Shown here in pieces: positions 9,051-18,435 of a stretch of DNA of 64,000 bases; within the stretch, counting starts at the first letter, position 1, and each line of letters begins with the position of its first letter. Below the pieces are notes generated by a model. It searched no databases. It was not told the DNA's origin and saw only the letters and a list, made by a program, of their open reading frames with translations. Source of the DNA: JBBQVS01 sp963792705 (GTDB lineage Bacteria; Chloroflexota; Ktedonobacteria; Ktedonobacterales; Ktedonobacteraceae); NCBI GenBank assembly GCA_963792705.1, contig CAWBXD010000011.1, forward strand, positions 186,001 to 250,000. Direction: 5' to 3'. The translations under genes and the position numbers were made by a program.

Positions 9051-10892
9051 TTATCTTGACGATAGGCGATTGCGTCGGTATAGCCAGCCAGCTACCCCTA
9101 ACATTGTCATCGAGAGTATATAGCCAATGATAGCGACCCAGAACCATGTACTGACCGTAATATGTCCATCTATATTTTCGTCGTAGAGCGCATTTTTCAG
9201 TAGTGACGCTGAAATTGTATGCTTGGCAGGAGGAGTTTTTGTTGGGGCAACCGTTGGGGTCACTCCTACCGTCGCGGTCGGTGCTTGCGTCGGGACAACC
9301 GTTGGGGTCACTCCTACCGTCGCGGTCGGTGCTTGCGTCGGGACAACCGTTGGGGTCACTCCTACTGTGGGTGTAAGTGGAACGGGTGTCTGGCCGACGG
9401 GTGTGGGAAAGCCACCGCCGCCAACTCCTATTGTAGCTGTAGGTGTCACACCAGGAGGTGGGGATGTAGGCGTTGGTCGCACGCCTTTACCAATTGGGGG
9501 TGGTAAGACAGTAACTGCGACCTGGATGGAACGCTTACTTGCGGTGTCAAATGCTATAATAGTGTGTTGTCCCGCGCTTACACCAACGCCTAACATAAGC
9601 GAGACGAAAAACGCCCCATGTGCATCTGTATGCGTCAGGCTTGGACGACATAGAAACTGCGGTGCATCATAGGTAAAGGTAACAGTATTGTTAGCACTAA
9701 AGCCTTGTCCATACAAATAAATTGGCGAGTCCGAAAATAGCATACTATTATCGACATGAGTAAGTTGCAAACCGGATGAGACAACTGTTGTAGGATGACA
9801 TTGCGGACTCGTTATATCCCCAGTCTTACAGGAAGATTTTCCTGTTGCACCACCTGTGTTTCCTGGCGTACTCGCGGTTTGTGCAACGCCACCACCAACG
9901 GCAATACTCGACAAACCAGCGTTCATCCAGCCGGTGCTTAAAAGTGTGGCGAACAAGAGCAGACAGGTTACTCCAACCAGAACAATAGTACCACTGAGCC
10001 ATAGCAGGAACTCTATCCGTCCAGGGTACAGCAACCACCAACGTACACGGTCGAAGGGATTGAGCGAAAGCGAGCTTTTGCGTTGGCCTTTTCTATCATT
10101 GACACGGCTGGCAATACGCTTTGCCAACAACGAATTTTTTCCTTGTCCTGTTGTCCAAGATGCTGTCTCCTCCATAAGTTTGGAGGAGGTACTTTCAACA
10201 ACTGCCGATGGGCGTACTCTCGTGCTAAGGCCGCGTACCTCGTTTTTGACAGGAACGCGTGGGACGGCAACGGTTGCGGCACCCGGTGGTACAGTGGCAA
10301 CCTCGCTAAGAGCATAAGGATCAGATAATTTGAGGCTCTTTTGCCTTTGTGGTTTTGGTGACTGTCCAAAGGGGAAAGAAAACGACCTTCCTTTTGGGTT
10401 TCTGCGCTCAATAGTTGCTGGGGATTTTTGCACAGTAGGTGTGCTTTGTTTGGGTGGTACTGTATCCAATTCGTCAATTGAACGAGGTGGTGTGGTGTCT
10501 AATTCGTCAATTGCACGCTCTATGGCAGCTTCGGGAAATGCAAGTGAGAGCGATGACAGGCTACTTTCCGCTTCATAGTCTGGTAGCTCGTATTGCCACA
10601 TAGTTGGTTGTGGCAGAGTTGGGATGCGCGTAATGTCGCTCTCCTGCGATATAGCGTGGCTACGAGGGTAACGGGGACGAACTTTTACCGGGCGTGAGGC
10701 ACGTGCGGGAATGGGTGTTTGTGGATTTGGGATACTATGCCGCTCTTTCACAAGAGAGGATGCAGAGATATTTTGTTGGACAACTGGATCAATCCAAACG
10801 GAGGCACGGGGTCGTATAGGGTGATAAGAGGCCTCGTCAGAAGCTTCTCCATTTTCCGGCTCGACATCTGTAAGCCACCTATTCATCTGCAT
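9051..10892 (-). CDS. Two-TM protein with cytoplasmic Pro-rich region and Thr-Pro linker
   Basis: 613 residues from ATG 10892, with GGGAAG 6 nt upstream. The first ~290 residues are hydrophilic, Pro/Ser-rich and predicted cytoplasmic. A membrane segment follows (FLLWLSGTIVLVGVTCLLLF). Outside is an Ig/IPT-like domain (SDSPIYLYGQGFSANNTVTF ... SAGQHTIIAFD), then a linker of 16-residue repeats (VGVTPTVVPTQAPTAT), and finally a second TM (FWVAIIGYILSMTMLGVAGW) with a short basic tail (RRNRLSSR). It is not a known enzyme. The architecture suggests an envelope protein linking cytoplasm and exterior. The gene is divergent from the sigma factor across a 512-bp gap. Confidence 0.6.
   Translation of the reverse strand: MQMNRWLTDVEPENGEASDEASYHPIRPRASVWIDPVVQQNISASSLVKERHSIPNPQTPIPARASRPVKVRPRYPRSHAISQESDITRIPTLPQPTMWQYELPDYEAESSLSSLSLAFPEAAIERAIDELDTTPPRSIDELDTVPPKQSTPTVQKSPATIERRNPKGRSFSFPFGQSPKPQRQKSLKLSDPYALSEVATVPPGAATVAVPRVPVKNEVRGLSTRVRPSAVVESTSSKLMEETASWTTGQGKNSLLAKRIASRVNDRKGQRKSSLSLNPFDRVRWWLLYPGRIEFLLWLSGTIVLVGVTCLLLFATLLSTGWMNAGLSSIAVGGGVAQTASTPGNTGGATGKSSCKTGDITSPQCHPTTVVSSGLQLTHVDNSMLFSDSPIYLYGQGFSANNTVTFTYDAPQFLCRPSLTHTDAHGAFFVSLMLGVGVSAGQHTIIAFDTASKRSIQVAVTVLPPPIGKGVRPTPTSPPPGVTPTATIGVGGGGFPTPVGQTPVPLTPTVGVTPTVVPTQAPTATVGVTPTVVPTQAPTATVGVTPTVAPTKTPPAKHTISASLLKNALYDENIDGHITVSTWFWVAIIGYILSMTMLGVAGWLYRRNRLSSR
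9244..9364. repeat. 48-bp tandem repeat inside the Thr-Pro linker
   Basis: Two near-identical 48-bp units (9244-9291 and 9292-9339) and half of a third, encoding the 16-residue repeat of the preceding protein. Unit number is likely to vary between strains. Confidence 0.85.
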
Positions 10893-11404
10893 ACATTTCT
10901 TCCCTTTATACAATACAGCAGAAACACACCTGTTCCTGACGATGAAAATTTTTATAGGATTTTGTGGATATCCGTCTCCACAAGGGTTCCCAGGCCCCAC
11001 GAGGTCTATCTAGTGCAAATAAACGCACCTCTAGTATATTTTTGTTGAAGAGGCGATGGTTCAGCGGATACGCGCTACATGTGCAGTGAACCATCGCCTC
11101 TTCAACAAGCTGAAGTGGGGAAAATTCCGCAGTAAGTGGAAAAAATTTCAGGGTACGCATGGGATTAAGAAGAGAGGATTACTTGTCTTTTGTGTGTTCT
11201 CATGCGGAAAGAGAGCATAACTACAACTTTCTTTGTAATTGGCATGGATATTGCACCAAGAAGAGATAGGGGGGGATACCTGATAATATTTCGGGTGTGT
11301 GTTGCATAGAATAGTTCAATTATATAGTACTAGTTTCAGCAGCATGTTATCTCCGGTTACCAAGTTGTGGAATGTGGATTTGAGGAAGGTAAAGGAGTAA
11401 ATAT
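10893..11404. other. 512-bp divergent intergenic region
   Basis: Lies between the minus-strand two-TM protein gene and the plus-strand sigma factor. It holds one long hairpin (described separately). TTGCAT at 11302 with TATAGT at 11323 (15-bp spacer) is a weak candidate promoter for the sigma gene. Nothing else was recognised. Confidence 0.4.
11042..11108. repeat. Perfect 22-bp inverted repeat with 23-nt loop
   Basis: Arms 11042-11063 and 11087-11108 pair perfectly. Unlike the other long hairpins in the window, it lies upstream of both flanking genes. It could be a transcript boundary, a small structured RNA or a minimal palindromic element. Confidence 0.7.
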
Positions 11405-12520
11405 ATGGTAGCCATTGTGGAGCAGGTGAAGTCGCGAGAAGCAGGGGATTTCTCAAAGTCTTCTTCACAAAGGAGTATGTCAAATCGACGGAGTGATGCA
11501 AAGCGTGTTTCAACACACGAGCCTCTTGCATCCAAAAGAGGTACGAAAAAGAGTGTAGGGGAGCATGGAAGTAGTGGTCAAGACGACCTCTTGCATCCAG
11601 TATCTTATGCCCTTGATGGGTTTGACGACTATATAGAAGGTACAGCAGATACTGATGAAAGTGGGGATGATGACGAAGAGGAGGTATACGGCAGCGAGGT
11701 AGACAACGCGATTCGTCAATATCTTGGCGAGATTGGACGTTATCCTCTTTTGACAGCAGAACAAGAAATGCGTATCGCGCGGCGCATGGTGAATGGTGAT
11801 ATGCAAGCGCAACAGCAATTAGTAGAGGCAAACCTACGGCTAGTGGTGAGTATCGCCAAACGCTACAACAATCATGGCCTTTCGCTCCTCGACCTTGCTC
11901 AAGAGGGCAACCTTGGACTTATTCGAGCGGCACAAAAGTTTGATCCAGCACGCGGTTTTCGTTTTAGCACCTATGCAACATGGTGGATTCGACAGGCGAT
12001 TAGCCGAGCGGTAGCGGAGCATACGCGTACCATTCATATTCCTGTGCATGTCGTAGAGATGATTTATAAGATGAAACGCTTAACACGCCAGTTGTACCAG
12101 GACCTGGGACGGGACCCATTACCGGAAGAGATTGCACAGTCGCTGGGCGTTACAAAAGAGCGTGTGGTCGAGTTGCAAAGTATGGCTGAGACACCAATTT
12201 CGCTTGATGCACCCTTAATTGACGATGAGCAGTATCACTTGTCGGATACATTAGAGGATACGCGAGCAACGGCACCCGCTGACGCGGTAACACATCAAGT
12301 CTTACGTGAGCAGATTAGTTGCGCGTTGGAAGTGTTAAGCCAACGCGAACGTCAGGTGATTGAACTACGCTACGGCTTGCAAGATGGCTACTGCCATACG
12401 TTGGAAGAGTTAAGTTTCCACTTCAAGCTGACACGCGAACGTATTCGACAGATAGAAGTAAAGGCGTTACGCACATTGCGTCAGCCTATTCAAGTGCATT
12501 TGTTACGCGATTTTGCATAA
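11405..12520 (+). CDS. RNA polymerase sigma factor, RpoD/SigA family
   Basis: 371 residues; ATG preceded by AAAGGAG. After a ~95-residue low-complexity, acidic N-terminus come region 1.2 (QYLGEIGRYPLLTAEQE), region 2 with the RpoD signature (DLAQEGNLGLIRAAQKFD, then FSTYATWWIRQAI), region 3 (EIAQSLGVTKERV) and region 4 ending in LTRERIRQIEVKALRTLR. All core-binding and DNA-binding segments are present. The short N-terminus without a large region 1.1 fits a group 2 (alternative SigA-like) factor or the compact main sigma of some Chloroflexota. It is flanked by unrelated genes and closed by a very long hairpin, so it is probably monocistronic. Confidence 0.9.
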   Translation: MVAIVEQVKSREAGDFSKSSSQRSMSNRRSDAKRVSTHEPLASKRGTKKSVGEHGSSGQDDLLHPVSYALDGFDDYIEGTADTDESGDDDEEEVYGSEVDNAIRQYLGEIGRYPLLTAEQEMRIARRMVNGDMQAQQQLVEANLRLVVSIAKRYNNHGLSLLDLAQEGNLGLIRAAQKFDPARGFRFSTYATWWIRQAISRAVAEHTRTIHIPVHVVEMIYKMKRLTRQLYQDLGRDPLPEEIAQSLGVTKERVVELQSMAETPISLDAPLIDDEQYHLSDTLEDTRATAPADAVTHQVLREQISCALEVLSQRERQVIELRYGLQDGYCHTLEELSFHFKLTRERIRQIEVKALRTLRQPIQVHLLRDFA

Positions 12521-12521
12521 C

Positions 12522-12605
12522 ATAACATAGGGCTAAAATTGGTTACGCCCTCGTCGCTATTAATTAATGGCGACGAGGGCGTAACCAATTTTAGCCCTAT
12601 GTTAT
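12522..12605. terminator. Very long bidirectional hairpin (36-bp perfect stem)
   Basis: Arms 12522-12557 and 12570-12605 are perfect complements around a 12-nt AT-rich loop. The hairpin sits 1 nt after the sigma stop codon and about 10 bp before the stop of the convergent permease-GGDEF gene. It probably ends both transcripts. Confidence 0.85.
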
Positions 12606-12615
12606 ATGATGAAAG

Positions 12616-15408
12616 TTAGGCGGCAATTGGGATGAGCAGAGACCCCATGATGTCGTGTGTATCTAGAACGTGCAGGAAGGCAGCTACGACATTGGGATCG
12701 TATTGACTACCGGCGCAACGCTGCAATTCCTCACGGGCGGCAAGAGGCGACATTGCGGAACGATAGACACGGCGTGAGGTCATGGCGTCATACGAGTCGA
12801 TAACGGTCAAGATACGAGCGGCAAGAGGTATTTCCTCATGCTTAAGTCCAGCAGGATAACCACGTCCATCCCAGCGTTCATGATGTGCCACTACGATACC
12901 AGCAAGCGAACAAAAGACACCCCCAGCTTGCGAAAGAATCTTTTGTCCAATCTCTGGGTGCAGACGCATCACCGTCCACTCTTCCTCAGAGAGGGGGCCG
13001 GGTTTATGCAGAATGGCGTCTGGAATACCAATCTTGCCAATATCGTGTAGTAATGCACCAAGGCGCACAAGATGTATCTCTTCCTCTGTCTGCTTCAAGG
13101 CATAAGCTGTTGCCTCGGCCAGGACAACCATACGATGAGAGTGATTGTCTGTGTCACGATCCCGAGCGGAAGCTGCGGCAGTGAGCACTTGCACCGTTGT
13201 TGTCTCGTCAAGAGATATTTCCACCTGCATCGGTGCAGGTGTGGCTATCTGCAACTTCTCCTCTTCTGGTAGGTCCGCGACACAGACACGGTTACGCCCC
13301 CCTTGTTTCGCTCGATACATTGCATGGTCGGCACGCTCAACCAATTCTTCACGTGTCACACCATGCAACATATAGGCAGCGACACCAATACTAGCACTCA
13401 CGGGAATGGTGATATTTGTTGAACCATCTTCTGCTTGCCAGATACACGGATGTTCCGCGATAGCGAGGCGCAATCGTTCAGCAGTTTCACTAGCACCAAC
13501 GACATCAGCATCCGCCAAAACAATGGCAAACTCTTCGCCACCATAGCGACCAACAAAATCCTCGGTGCGTAACGTGTTCCTTAGACATGCTGCCACCTCG
13601 CGTAGAATAGCATCTCCTGCTCGATGTCCCCATGTATCGTTGACACGTTTGAAATGGTCCAGGTCAATAAACAGAATGGCACACGATGCTTGTGTTCGTT
13701 CACAACGTGCCAGTTCTTCGTTGACACGACTCATTACAGCACGATGATTAGGCAGACCAGTGATGGCATCAGTAACTGCTGCGAGAGTCTGCTCTCTATA
13801 GAGGCGGTCAACCTCTGACAACAACACCTGCTGTTGCTGAATCAGAATTTCTTGTTCCTGGTGCGTTTCTTGCATTTGTACATGAGCCGCCTCTAACTGG
13901 GCGCGTAGTGCGACCTCGTGGTCATTAACACGACGTTGCTCATTCAATAATGCTTGCGCGCGTGGTAGTTCACTGCCAAGCCAACCAATAGCGAGAGAAA
14001 GAGCCGTTATACCTACTACAATAATACTCCAATTTGAGTTGGAGATGAGATTTGGAATCCAGGAACTGGAAACGGTATCCCAAACGCCTATCATTGATGT
14101 ACCAATACCTGTACAGCACATAACGAGCAAAACAGCGTGTGCCTTCTTTGAGACATGCTCTTGCGATTTCTTCCAATAGAGTAACACAAGAGGGAGCACG
14201 AACAGTTGAATACATGAAACAACCCATACCATTGTCGCAACCGCTTGTAAGACACTATAGGTAGCAAGAGAAAGATCATCGGGCTTCATAAACGGTGCAA
14301 AGAACTTTGGTACAATTACGTAGCAGAGAATGGTGATGGTAGCAATAATGATTGTTTGTACAATAATGCTGGGAACTGGCACACCAGTATTATTGATGCG
14401 CGCCAGAAAGCGAGGTAAGTGTGAGTCTCTGGCGACGATATGCAGGAGACGGGAGAACATAAGAATATAGGCAATCGCAATGCCTAAATGTCCTAGAGCG
14501 ACGAGAATAGATGCCGTATTGCCAGCATAAGTACCAAAGACCATTTGAATAGCTTGTATATTGGCAGCAGGCGTTCCTGCTTGATTGGAAGGGACAGTAA
14601 CCATTATACCAAACGTTCCCGCTACATAAGCGAGAAACGAAAGACCTGCCCCCCACCAGACATAGTGCCTGACACGAAACGCCTGTGCATTTCCACCCCG
14701 AATTTCACCTCCCAGGATAAGAGGCGCATTCGCACCAAGAAGGGCAAGAATGACAATGCCATAGACAGCGATATTACTAGAATTTAGCTGCCACTGTGTA
14801 GACACATTCAAAGCGACCGCCGCATGATGACCTTGTAACAGCCATACCCCTCCTGCTATGCCCTGTGTCATACATACGGCGAGATATAGGGCAGCGAAGA
14901 CCAGCAGAATGCGTACAACGACGCGCAGTGGGAAGCATACTATAACTGCCGCAACACAAAGAATAACCACAATTGCTAGACACAACTGTATTGATTGCGT
15001 AAACCATGTTGGAGCAAGGTATTGGATAAACACGGTACAACTTTCAATGGCAGAAACGACAGCAATAGTGCCACCTAGCCAGGCGCAAAAGGCCGAGATA
15101 AATCCCCACTGCGGACCAAGTATCTGAACAGCCCAAAGATAGATACCACCTTGTCCGGGAAATCGTTTCGCCAACCACTGCGTCGCATAAGCTGAAGGCA
15201 ATAGAAATGTTAGTAGACCCAGCATCCAATAGGGAAACACCGCAGGCCCCGCGAATTGTACTCCACTAGTGTTGGCAATAAAAACGACAGTCAAAACAAA
15301 CAGCACAGTCAAATCCCTCATCCGTAGCACAGCAGGAAAGGTGGACGTATCCTTTTTCTGTAGTTCTTCAGATGTAGACGAGTTAGTAAGTACGGTAGAT
15401 GAGGCCAT
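12616..15408 (-). CDS. Amino-acid permease-like / GGDEF / HD-GYP fusion protein
   Basis: 930 residues. Residues of about 25-475 look like a full APC-superfamily permease with around 12 membrane segments (PGQGGIYLW, LLGANAPLILGGEIRGG). A coiled coil follows (about 480-535), then a GGDEF domain: GLPNH, FIDLDHFKRVND, and an active GGEEF near 622 preceded by an RTED inhibitory-site motif. An HD-GYP domain covers about 735-925: HDIGKIGIP near 788, HPEIG, HHERWDGRGYP near 845, and VIDSYDAM. All key residues for cyclic-di-GMP synthesis and hydrolysis are visible. It would sit in the inner membrane and could couple amine or amino-acid binding or transport to c-di-GMP level. ATG 15408 has GGAGGTATAGG upstream. 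Whether the permease part still transports is unknown. Confidence 0.9.
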   Translation of the reverse strand: MASSTVLTNSSTSEELQKKDTSTFPAVLRMRDLTVLFVLTVVFIANTSGVQFAGPAVFPYWMLGLLTFLLPSAYATQWLAKRFPGQGGIYLWAVQILGPQWGFISAFCAWLGGTIAVVSAIESCTVFIQYLAPTWFTQSIQLCLAIVVILCVAAVIVCFPLRVVVRILLVFAALYLAVCMTQGIAGGVWLLQGHHAAVALNVSTQWQLNSSNIAVYGIVILALLGANAPLILGGEIRGGNAQAFRVRHYVWWGAGLSFLAYVAGTFGIMVTVPSNQAGTPAANIQAIQMVFGTYAGNTASILVALGHLGIAIAYILMFSRLLHIVARDSHLPRFLARINNTGVPVPSIIVQTIIIATITILCYVIVPKFFAPFMKPDDLSLATYSVLQAVATMVWVVSCIQLFVLPLVLLYWKKSQEHVSKKAHAVLLVMCCTGIGTSMIGVWDTVSSSWIPNLISNSNWSIIVVGITALSLAIGWLGSELPRAQALLNEQRRVNDHEVALRAQLEAAHVQMQETHQEQEILIQQQQVLLSEVDRLYREQTLAAVTDAITGLPNHRAVMSRVNEELARCERTQASCAILFIDLDHFKRVNDTWGHRAGDAILREVAACLRNTLRTEDFVGRYGGEEFAIVLADADVVGASETAERLRLAIAEHPCIWQAEDGSTNITIPVSASIGVAAYMLHGVTREELVERADHAMYRAKQGGRNRVCVADLPEEEKLQIATPAPMQVEISLDETTTVQVLTAAASARDRDTDNHSHRMVVLAEATAYALKQTEEEIHLVRLGALLHDIGKIGIPDAILHKPGPLSEEEWTVMRLHPEIGQKILSQAGGVFCSLAGIVVAHHERWDGRGYPAGLKHEEIPLAARILTVIDSYDAMTSRRVYRSAMSPLAAREELQRCAGSQYDPNVVAAFLHVLDTHDIMGSLLIPIAA

Positions 15409-15494
15409 ATATACCTATACCTCCAAATAATATGTTGACAACGGTTCTTCTCTTTTTTATCGACACAGTATCCACATATCTATAGAAAAATAGC

Positions 15495-15523
15495 TTGACT
15501 TTTTCCGAATGAGTGTGTATAGT
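15495..15523 (+). promoter_or_regulatory. Sigma-70-type promoter of the capsid operon
   Basis: TTGACT (15495-15500), 17-bp spacer, TATAGT (15518-15523). The predicted start near 15530 leaves a leader of about 140 nt before ATG 15669. That leader contains an imperfect hairpin at 15568-15604 (CAGGGTA...TACCCTG). Confidence 0.6.
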
Positions 15524-15668
15524 TAGTATAAGCAAGCGAGCAAAGAAGTTTGCGAACCTCCTACTATCAGGGTATACAGCCCCCGAAGCTGTTCCATTAC
15601 CCTGTCGGTACACAACCTCATCTCATTTTTGATTGTTTCCCCTACCCATTCCTCAACAGGAGCATTTT

Positions 15669-16349
15669 ATGCAGGAAAATCCATTTGTCCGAGATGATGC
15701 AGGAAGTGCTAATTCACTCTCTCATCTTGGTCTCGACCCGTCACAACCTTTTTATGATTTGAACCTTGCAGGAGCACAGGGTGTTCCATCACCACAAATG
15801 CTTGCACATCCAAGTGGCACACAATCTTCACCCATTCTTCTGCCAGATTTTGGTACGCAAGATTATAAGATTCCCCCTATCCAACCGTATGATCTAACCG
15901 CTCCTGGCATCACGTATATGCCAGCATTCACTGCTGATCCTGCGTTACCTGACCTTGACGAATACACACATCCTTATAATCTCGACGTGACAACACAAGT
16001 CACGACGCCAAACCCACAACTCGTTCGCGATGCCCCTACATCGTCTGAAATCGCAAGTAGCCTCTATCCCGGCTTAGGATTTTCTACTATAAACGTTCTT
16101 TCTGCGGTAACAGATAGAGACCCACTTGTCCCCGACCTGCAATATCCTGACCTGACACAGCAGATACAGATGCCGCTCGATGAGCGACCAGGGGGCCTCG
16201 ATCCATCGGCACTGAGCGTGATGCATGCCACGCTCTCCTATCAACAAGCGTCGGATACTACCTATCCAGAGGCATGGATGGATCAACGTGGTGTGAATAC
16301 CACACGTACGCGGCACATGTCGTTGCTCAATGATGGTTTGGATAAATGA
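15669..16349 (+). CDS. Unknown protein, first gene of the capsid operon
   Basis: 226 residues from ATG 15669, which has CAGGAGC upstream; the frame is open 12 codons further up. The product is acidic and rich in Pro, Asp, Leu and Thr, with no membrane segment and short related phrases such as YDLTAPGITYMP and YPDLTQQIQMP. I do not recognise the family. Its last 4 nt overlap the start of the protease-capsid gene (ATGA), which predicts translational coupling. In phage order a portal or minor head protein would be expected here, but the portal is elsewhere in this window. A structural or scaffold-like role is possible but unproven. Confidence 0.65.
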   Translation: MQENPFVRDDAGSANSLSHLGLDPSQPFYDLNLAGAQGVPSPQMLAHPSGTQSSPILLPDFGTQDYKIPPIQPYDLTAPGITYMPAFTADPALPDLDEYTHPYNLDVTTQVTTPNPQLVRDAPTSSEIASSLYPGLGFSTINVLSAVTDRDPLVPDLQYPDLTQQIQMPLDERPGGLDPSALSVMHATLSYQQASDTTYPEAWMDQRGVNTTRTRHMSLLNDGLDK

Positions 16350-18355
16350 GCAACGAAACACACATTTGTATCGAAGGGTTTATCAGTGAGGGACAGCAAC
16401 TTGACCGTGAAGGACATGCGGTACAGGTTACACTCATTCGCGGCGGCACTTCAAAAAATGGCTATACATACAACGAAGAGGCATTGCAAGCACTTGCCAA
16501 CATGGTCGAAGGGGCGCATGCCTACGCCGATCATGGCGATGCGAACACAATGACGCGCAGTATTCGTGATATTGTTGGTTTTTATCATGACGCACACTAT
16601 GTTCCTCCCGATGCTTCACAGGCGCGTGGACGTGTTGATGCAACACTACATCTCTTCGAGGCTGCGTCATGGCTCTGGTCATTAATACAAGAGGCTTGTA
16701 TACTTGGCAAGCCTGAACTGATCGGTCTCTCCGTTGACATCCTGGGTACCTGGCAACTGAACGAAGCAAGTAAAGCACGAGAGGTTACGCACGTGCTTTC
16801 ACTCAATTCCTGTGATATTGTCACACGTCCCTCCGCAGGCGGTGCCTTCCGCCGTATCCTACATTCTCATCCTCATTATCCATTTCCTACAGAAGGAGCA
16901 CATTCACTTATGTCACAAGACACGTCCTCCACTTCCTCCCAGCAAGCAACAATTCAGGAGTCACAGATGGTCTCCTCACTACCAGAAACACCATCTGTAA
17001 GTGAGCAACATATGCAAGAACTTATGCACGATCTGCAACGTGAACGTGCCCAATTGACGCTTGAACGTCGTTTACTCAAATCGGTGTTGCCAGAACCAGT
17101 ACGTACACACATCCGCACCCGTTATCAAGGTCGGATTGTAGAAGCTGAGGAGATCAATGCCGAGATACAGGCTCAGCAAGAAATACTGGCTACACTGACA
17201 GCTCAGGGTCTTATTCGAGGCAACGGCTATGAAAAGCCAACAATTGGCAGCATGGTCACAGAGGCTGAGAAGGTACAAGCAGCATTTGACCGCATGTTTG
17301 ACCTCGATACCGACCAGTCCAAGTTCTCAGGAGTTCGCGGCTTTACCTCTATCCGCGAAGCATACGCACGAGTCACGGGCGACGCTTCTCTCGGCGCAGG
17401 TATCTCCAGCGTGTCACAAATCGGCAACATCCGCGTATCGGAGTCCGCTCCAATGGGGCGCATCACAGAAGCCGATACCACCACCGCCTCGTTCAGCTAC
17501 CTGCTTGGCACCTCCATGAACAAACGCTTGCTCAAGGACTATCAAGCATGGCCCGCCGAATGGCAACGCTTCTGCACCATCGCGCCCGTTAGAGACTTCA
17601 AACAACAGTCTCGCGTTCGCTTTGGCGCATTTGGTTCTCTTCCAGTTGTTGCAGAAGATACTGCCTATACCTCCGTCACGTTGACAGACTCAGCCGCGAC
17701 CTATGTCCCTCAGAAACGCGGCAACCTCGTCACCGTTTCCCGTGAGGTGATTATTAATGACGACCTTATGGCCGTCAAACAAATCCCCACAAAGCTCGCC
17801 GTCGCCGCTGCCTATACCCTGGCCGAGTTCGTCTATGGCTTTCTGAGCACTAACCCCAACATCTATGACGGTTCAGCACTCTTCACAACGGGCGCGCCAC
17901 ACTCTAATCTTGGCGCGGCAGCCTTGAGCACAGCCGCCATGCAGTCGGGCATCACAGCCATGCGCGAACAAACCAACTATGCTGGCAAACGCATCGGCTT
18001 GCGCCCTCGCTTCCTGGTCGTACCACCCGAATTAGAGTGGCAGAGCATGGTCGTCACGAAGTCCGCAGGCGTCCCAGGTTCAAATAACAACGATATTAAC
18101 CCGATGCTCGGTTACCTTACACCGATCATCTCTCCACAGTTGGCGAGTGCGACACAGTGGTTCCTTATCGGCGATCCACGCGAGATCGATACCATCGAAA
18201 TCGGCTTTGTCGGTGGTCAAGTCAATCCTGCACTCTTCATCCAGGATAGCCCACTCTTGGGATTAAATTTTTCACAAGATTCGATCTCCTATAAAATACG
18301 CCACGAATATGGCGCAGCGGTGGTTGACTATAGAGGATTATACAGAGGATTTTAG
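16346..18355 (+). CDS. Head maturation protease fused to HK97-type major capsid protein
   Basis: 669 residues in three parts. Residues 1 to about 190 look like a phage prohead protease (VTLIRGGTSKNGYTYNEEAL, then HAYADHGD, GFYHDAHYV, GRVDATLHLF, IGLSVDILG); H in YADHGD or FYHDAH and S in GLSVD are candidate catalytic residues. Residues of about 195-290 are Ser/Gln-rich, then a charged coiled coil like a scaffold or delta domain. From about 300 onward is a capsid fold (LVTVSREVIINDD, VAAAYTLAEFVYGFLS, RPRFLVVPPELEW, RHEYGAAVVDYRG). It is the second gene of the operon, overlapping the first by 4 nt and followed by a hairpin. Expressing protease and capsid as one chain implies self-processing. 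The capsid call is firm; the exact protease family is less so. Confidence 0.82.
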   Translation: MSNETHICIEGFISEGQQLDREGHAVQVTLIRGGTSKNGYTYNEEALQALANMVEGAHAYADHGDANTMTRSIRDIVGFYHDAHYVPPDASQARGRVDATLHLFEAASWLWSLIQEACILGKPELIGLSVDILGTWQLNEASKAREVTHVLSLNSCDIVTRPSAGGAFRRILHSHPHYPFPTEGAHSLMSQDTSSTSSQQATIQESQMVSSLPETPSVSEQHMQELMHDLQRERAQLTLERRLLKSVLPEPVRTHIRTRYQGRIVEAEEINAEIQAQQEILATLTAQGLIRGNGYEKPTIGSMVTEAEKVQAAFDRMFDLDTDQSKFSGVRGFTSIREAYARVTGDASLGAGISSVSQIGNIRVSESAPMGRITEADTTTASFSYLLGTSMNKRLLKDYQAWPAEWQRFCTIAPVRDFKQQSRVRFGAFGSLPVVAEDTAYTSVTLTDSAATYVPQKRGNLVTVSREVIINDDLMAVKQIPTKLAVAAAYTLAEFVYGFLSTNPNIYDGSALFTTGAPHSNLGAAALSTAAMQSGITAMREQTNYAGKRIGLRPRFLVVPPELEWQSMVVTKSAGVPGSNNNDINPMLGYLTPIISPQLASATQWFLIGDPREIDTIEIGFVGGQVNPALFIQDSPLLGLNFSQDSISYKIRHEYGAAVVDYRGLYRGF

Positions 18356-18383
18356 TCCCTCATAGAGATGATGTAACAGTCAT

Positions 18384-18416
18384 GGTCAACTGTGCTCAAA
18401 ATGAGCACAGTTGACC
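18384..18416 (+). terminator. Hairpin after the capsid gene
   Basis: Perfect 15-bp stem (18384-18398 / 18402-18416) with an AAA loop and no long T-run after it. It probably reduces read-through so that capsid protein exceeds downstream products, or protects the 3' end of the capsid message. Confidence 0.65.
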
Positions 18417-18435
18417 AGAAAAAAGGAATACTTCT

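Noticed and set aside
9244..9364. CRISPR-like direct repeats
   Set aside because: Units are contiguous without spacers and stay in frame with a coding linker, so this is a protein tandem repeat.
9223..9672. Long plus-strand frame with VGVTPTVAVGACVGTT repeats
   Set aside because: It is the antisense of the Thr-Pro repeat linker of the minus-strand gene; it has no ribosome site, and its repeats follow from the 48-bp repeat.
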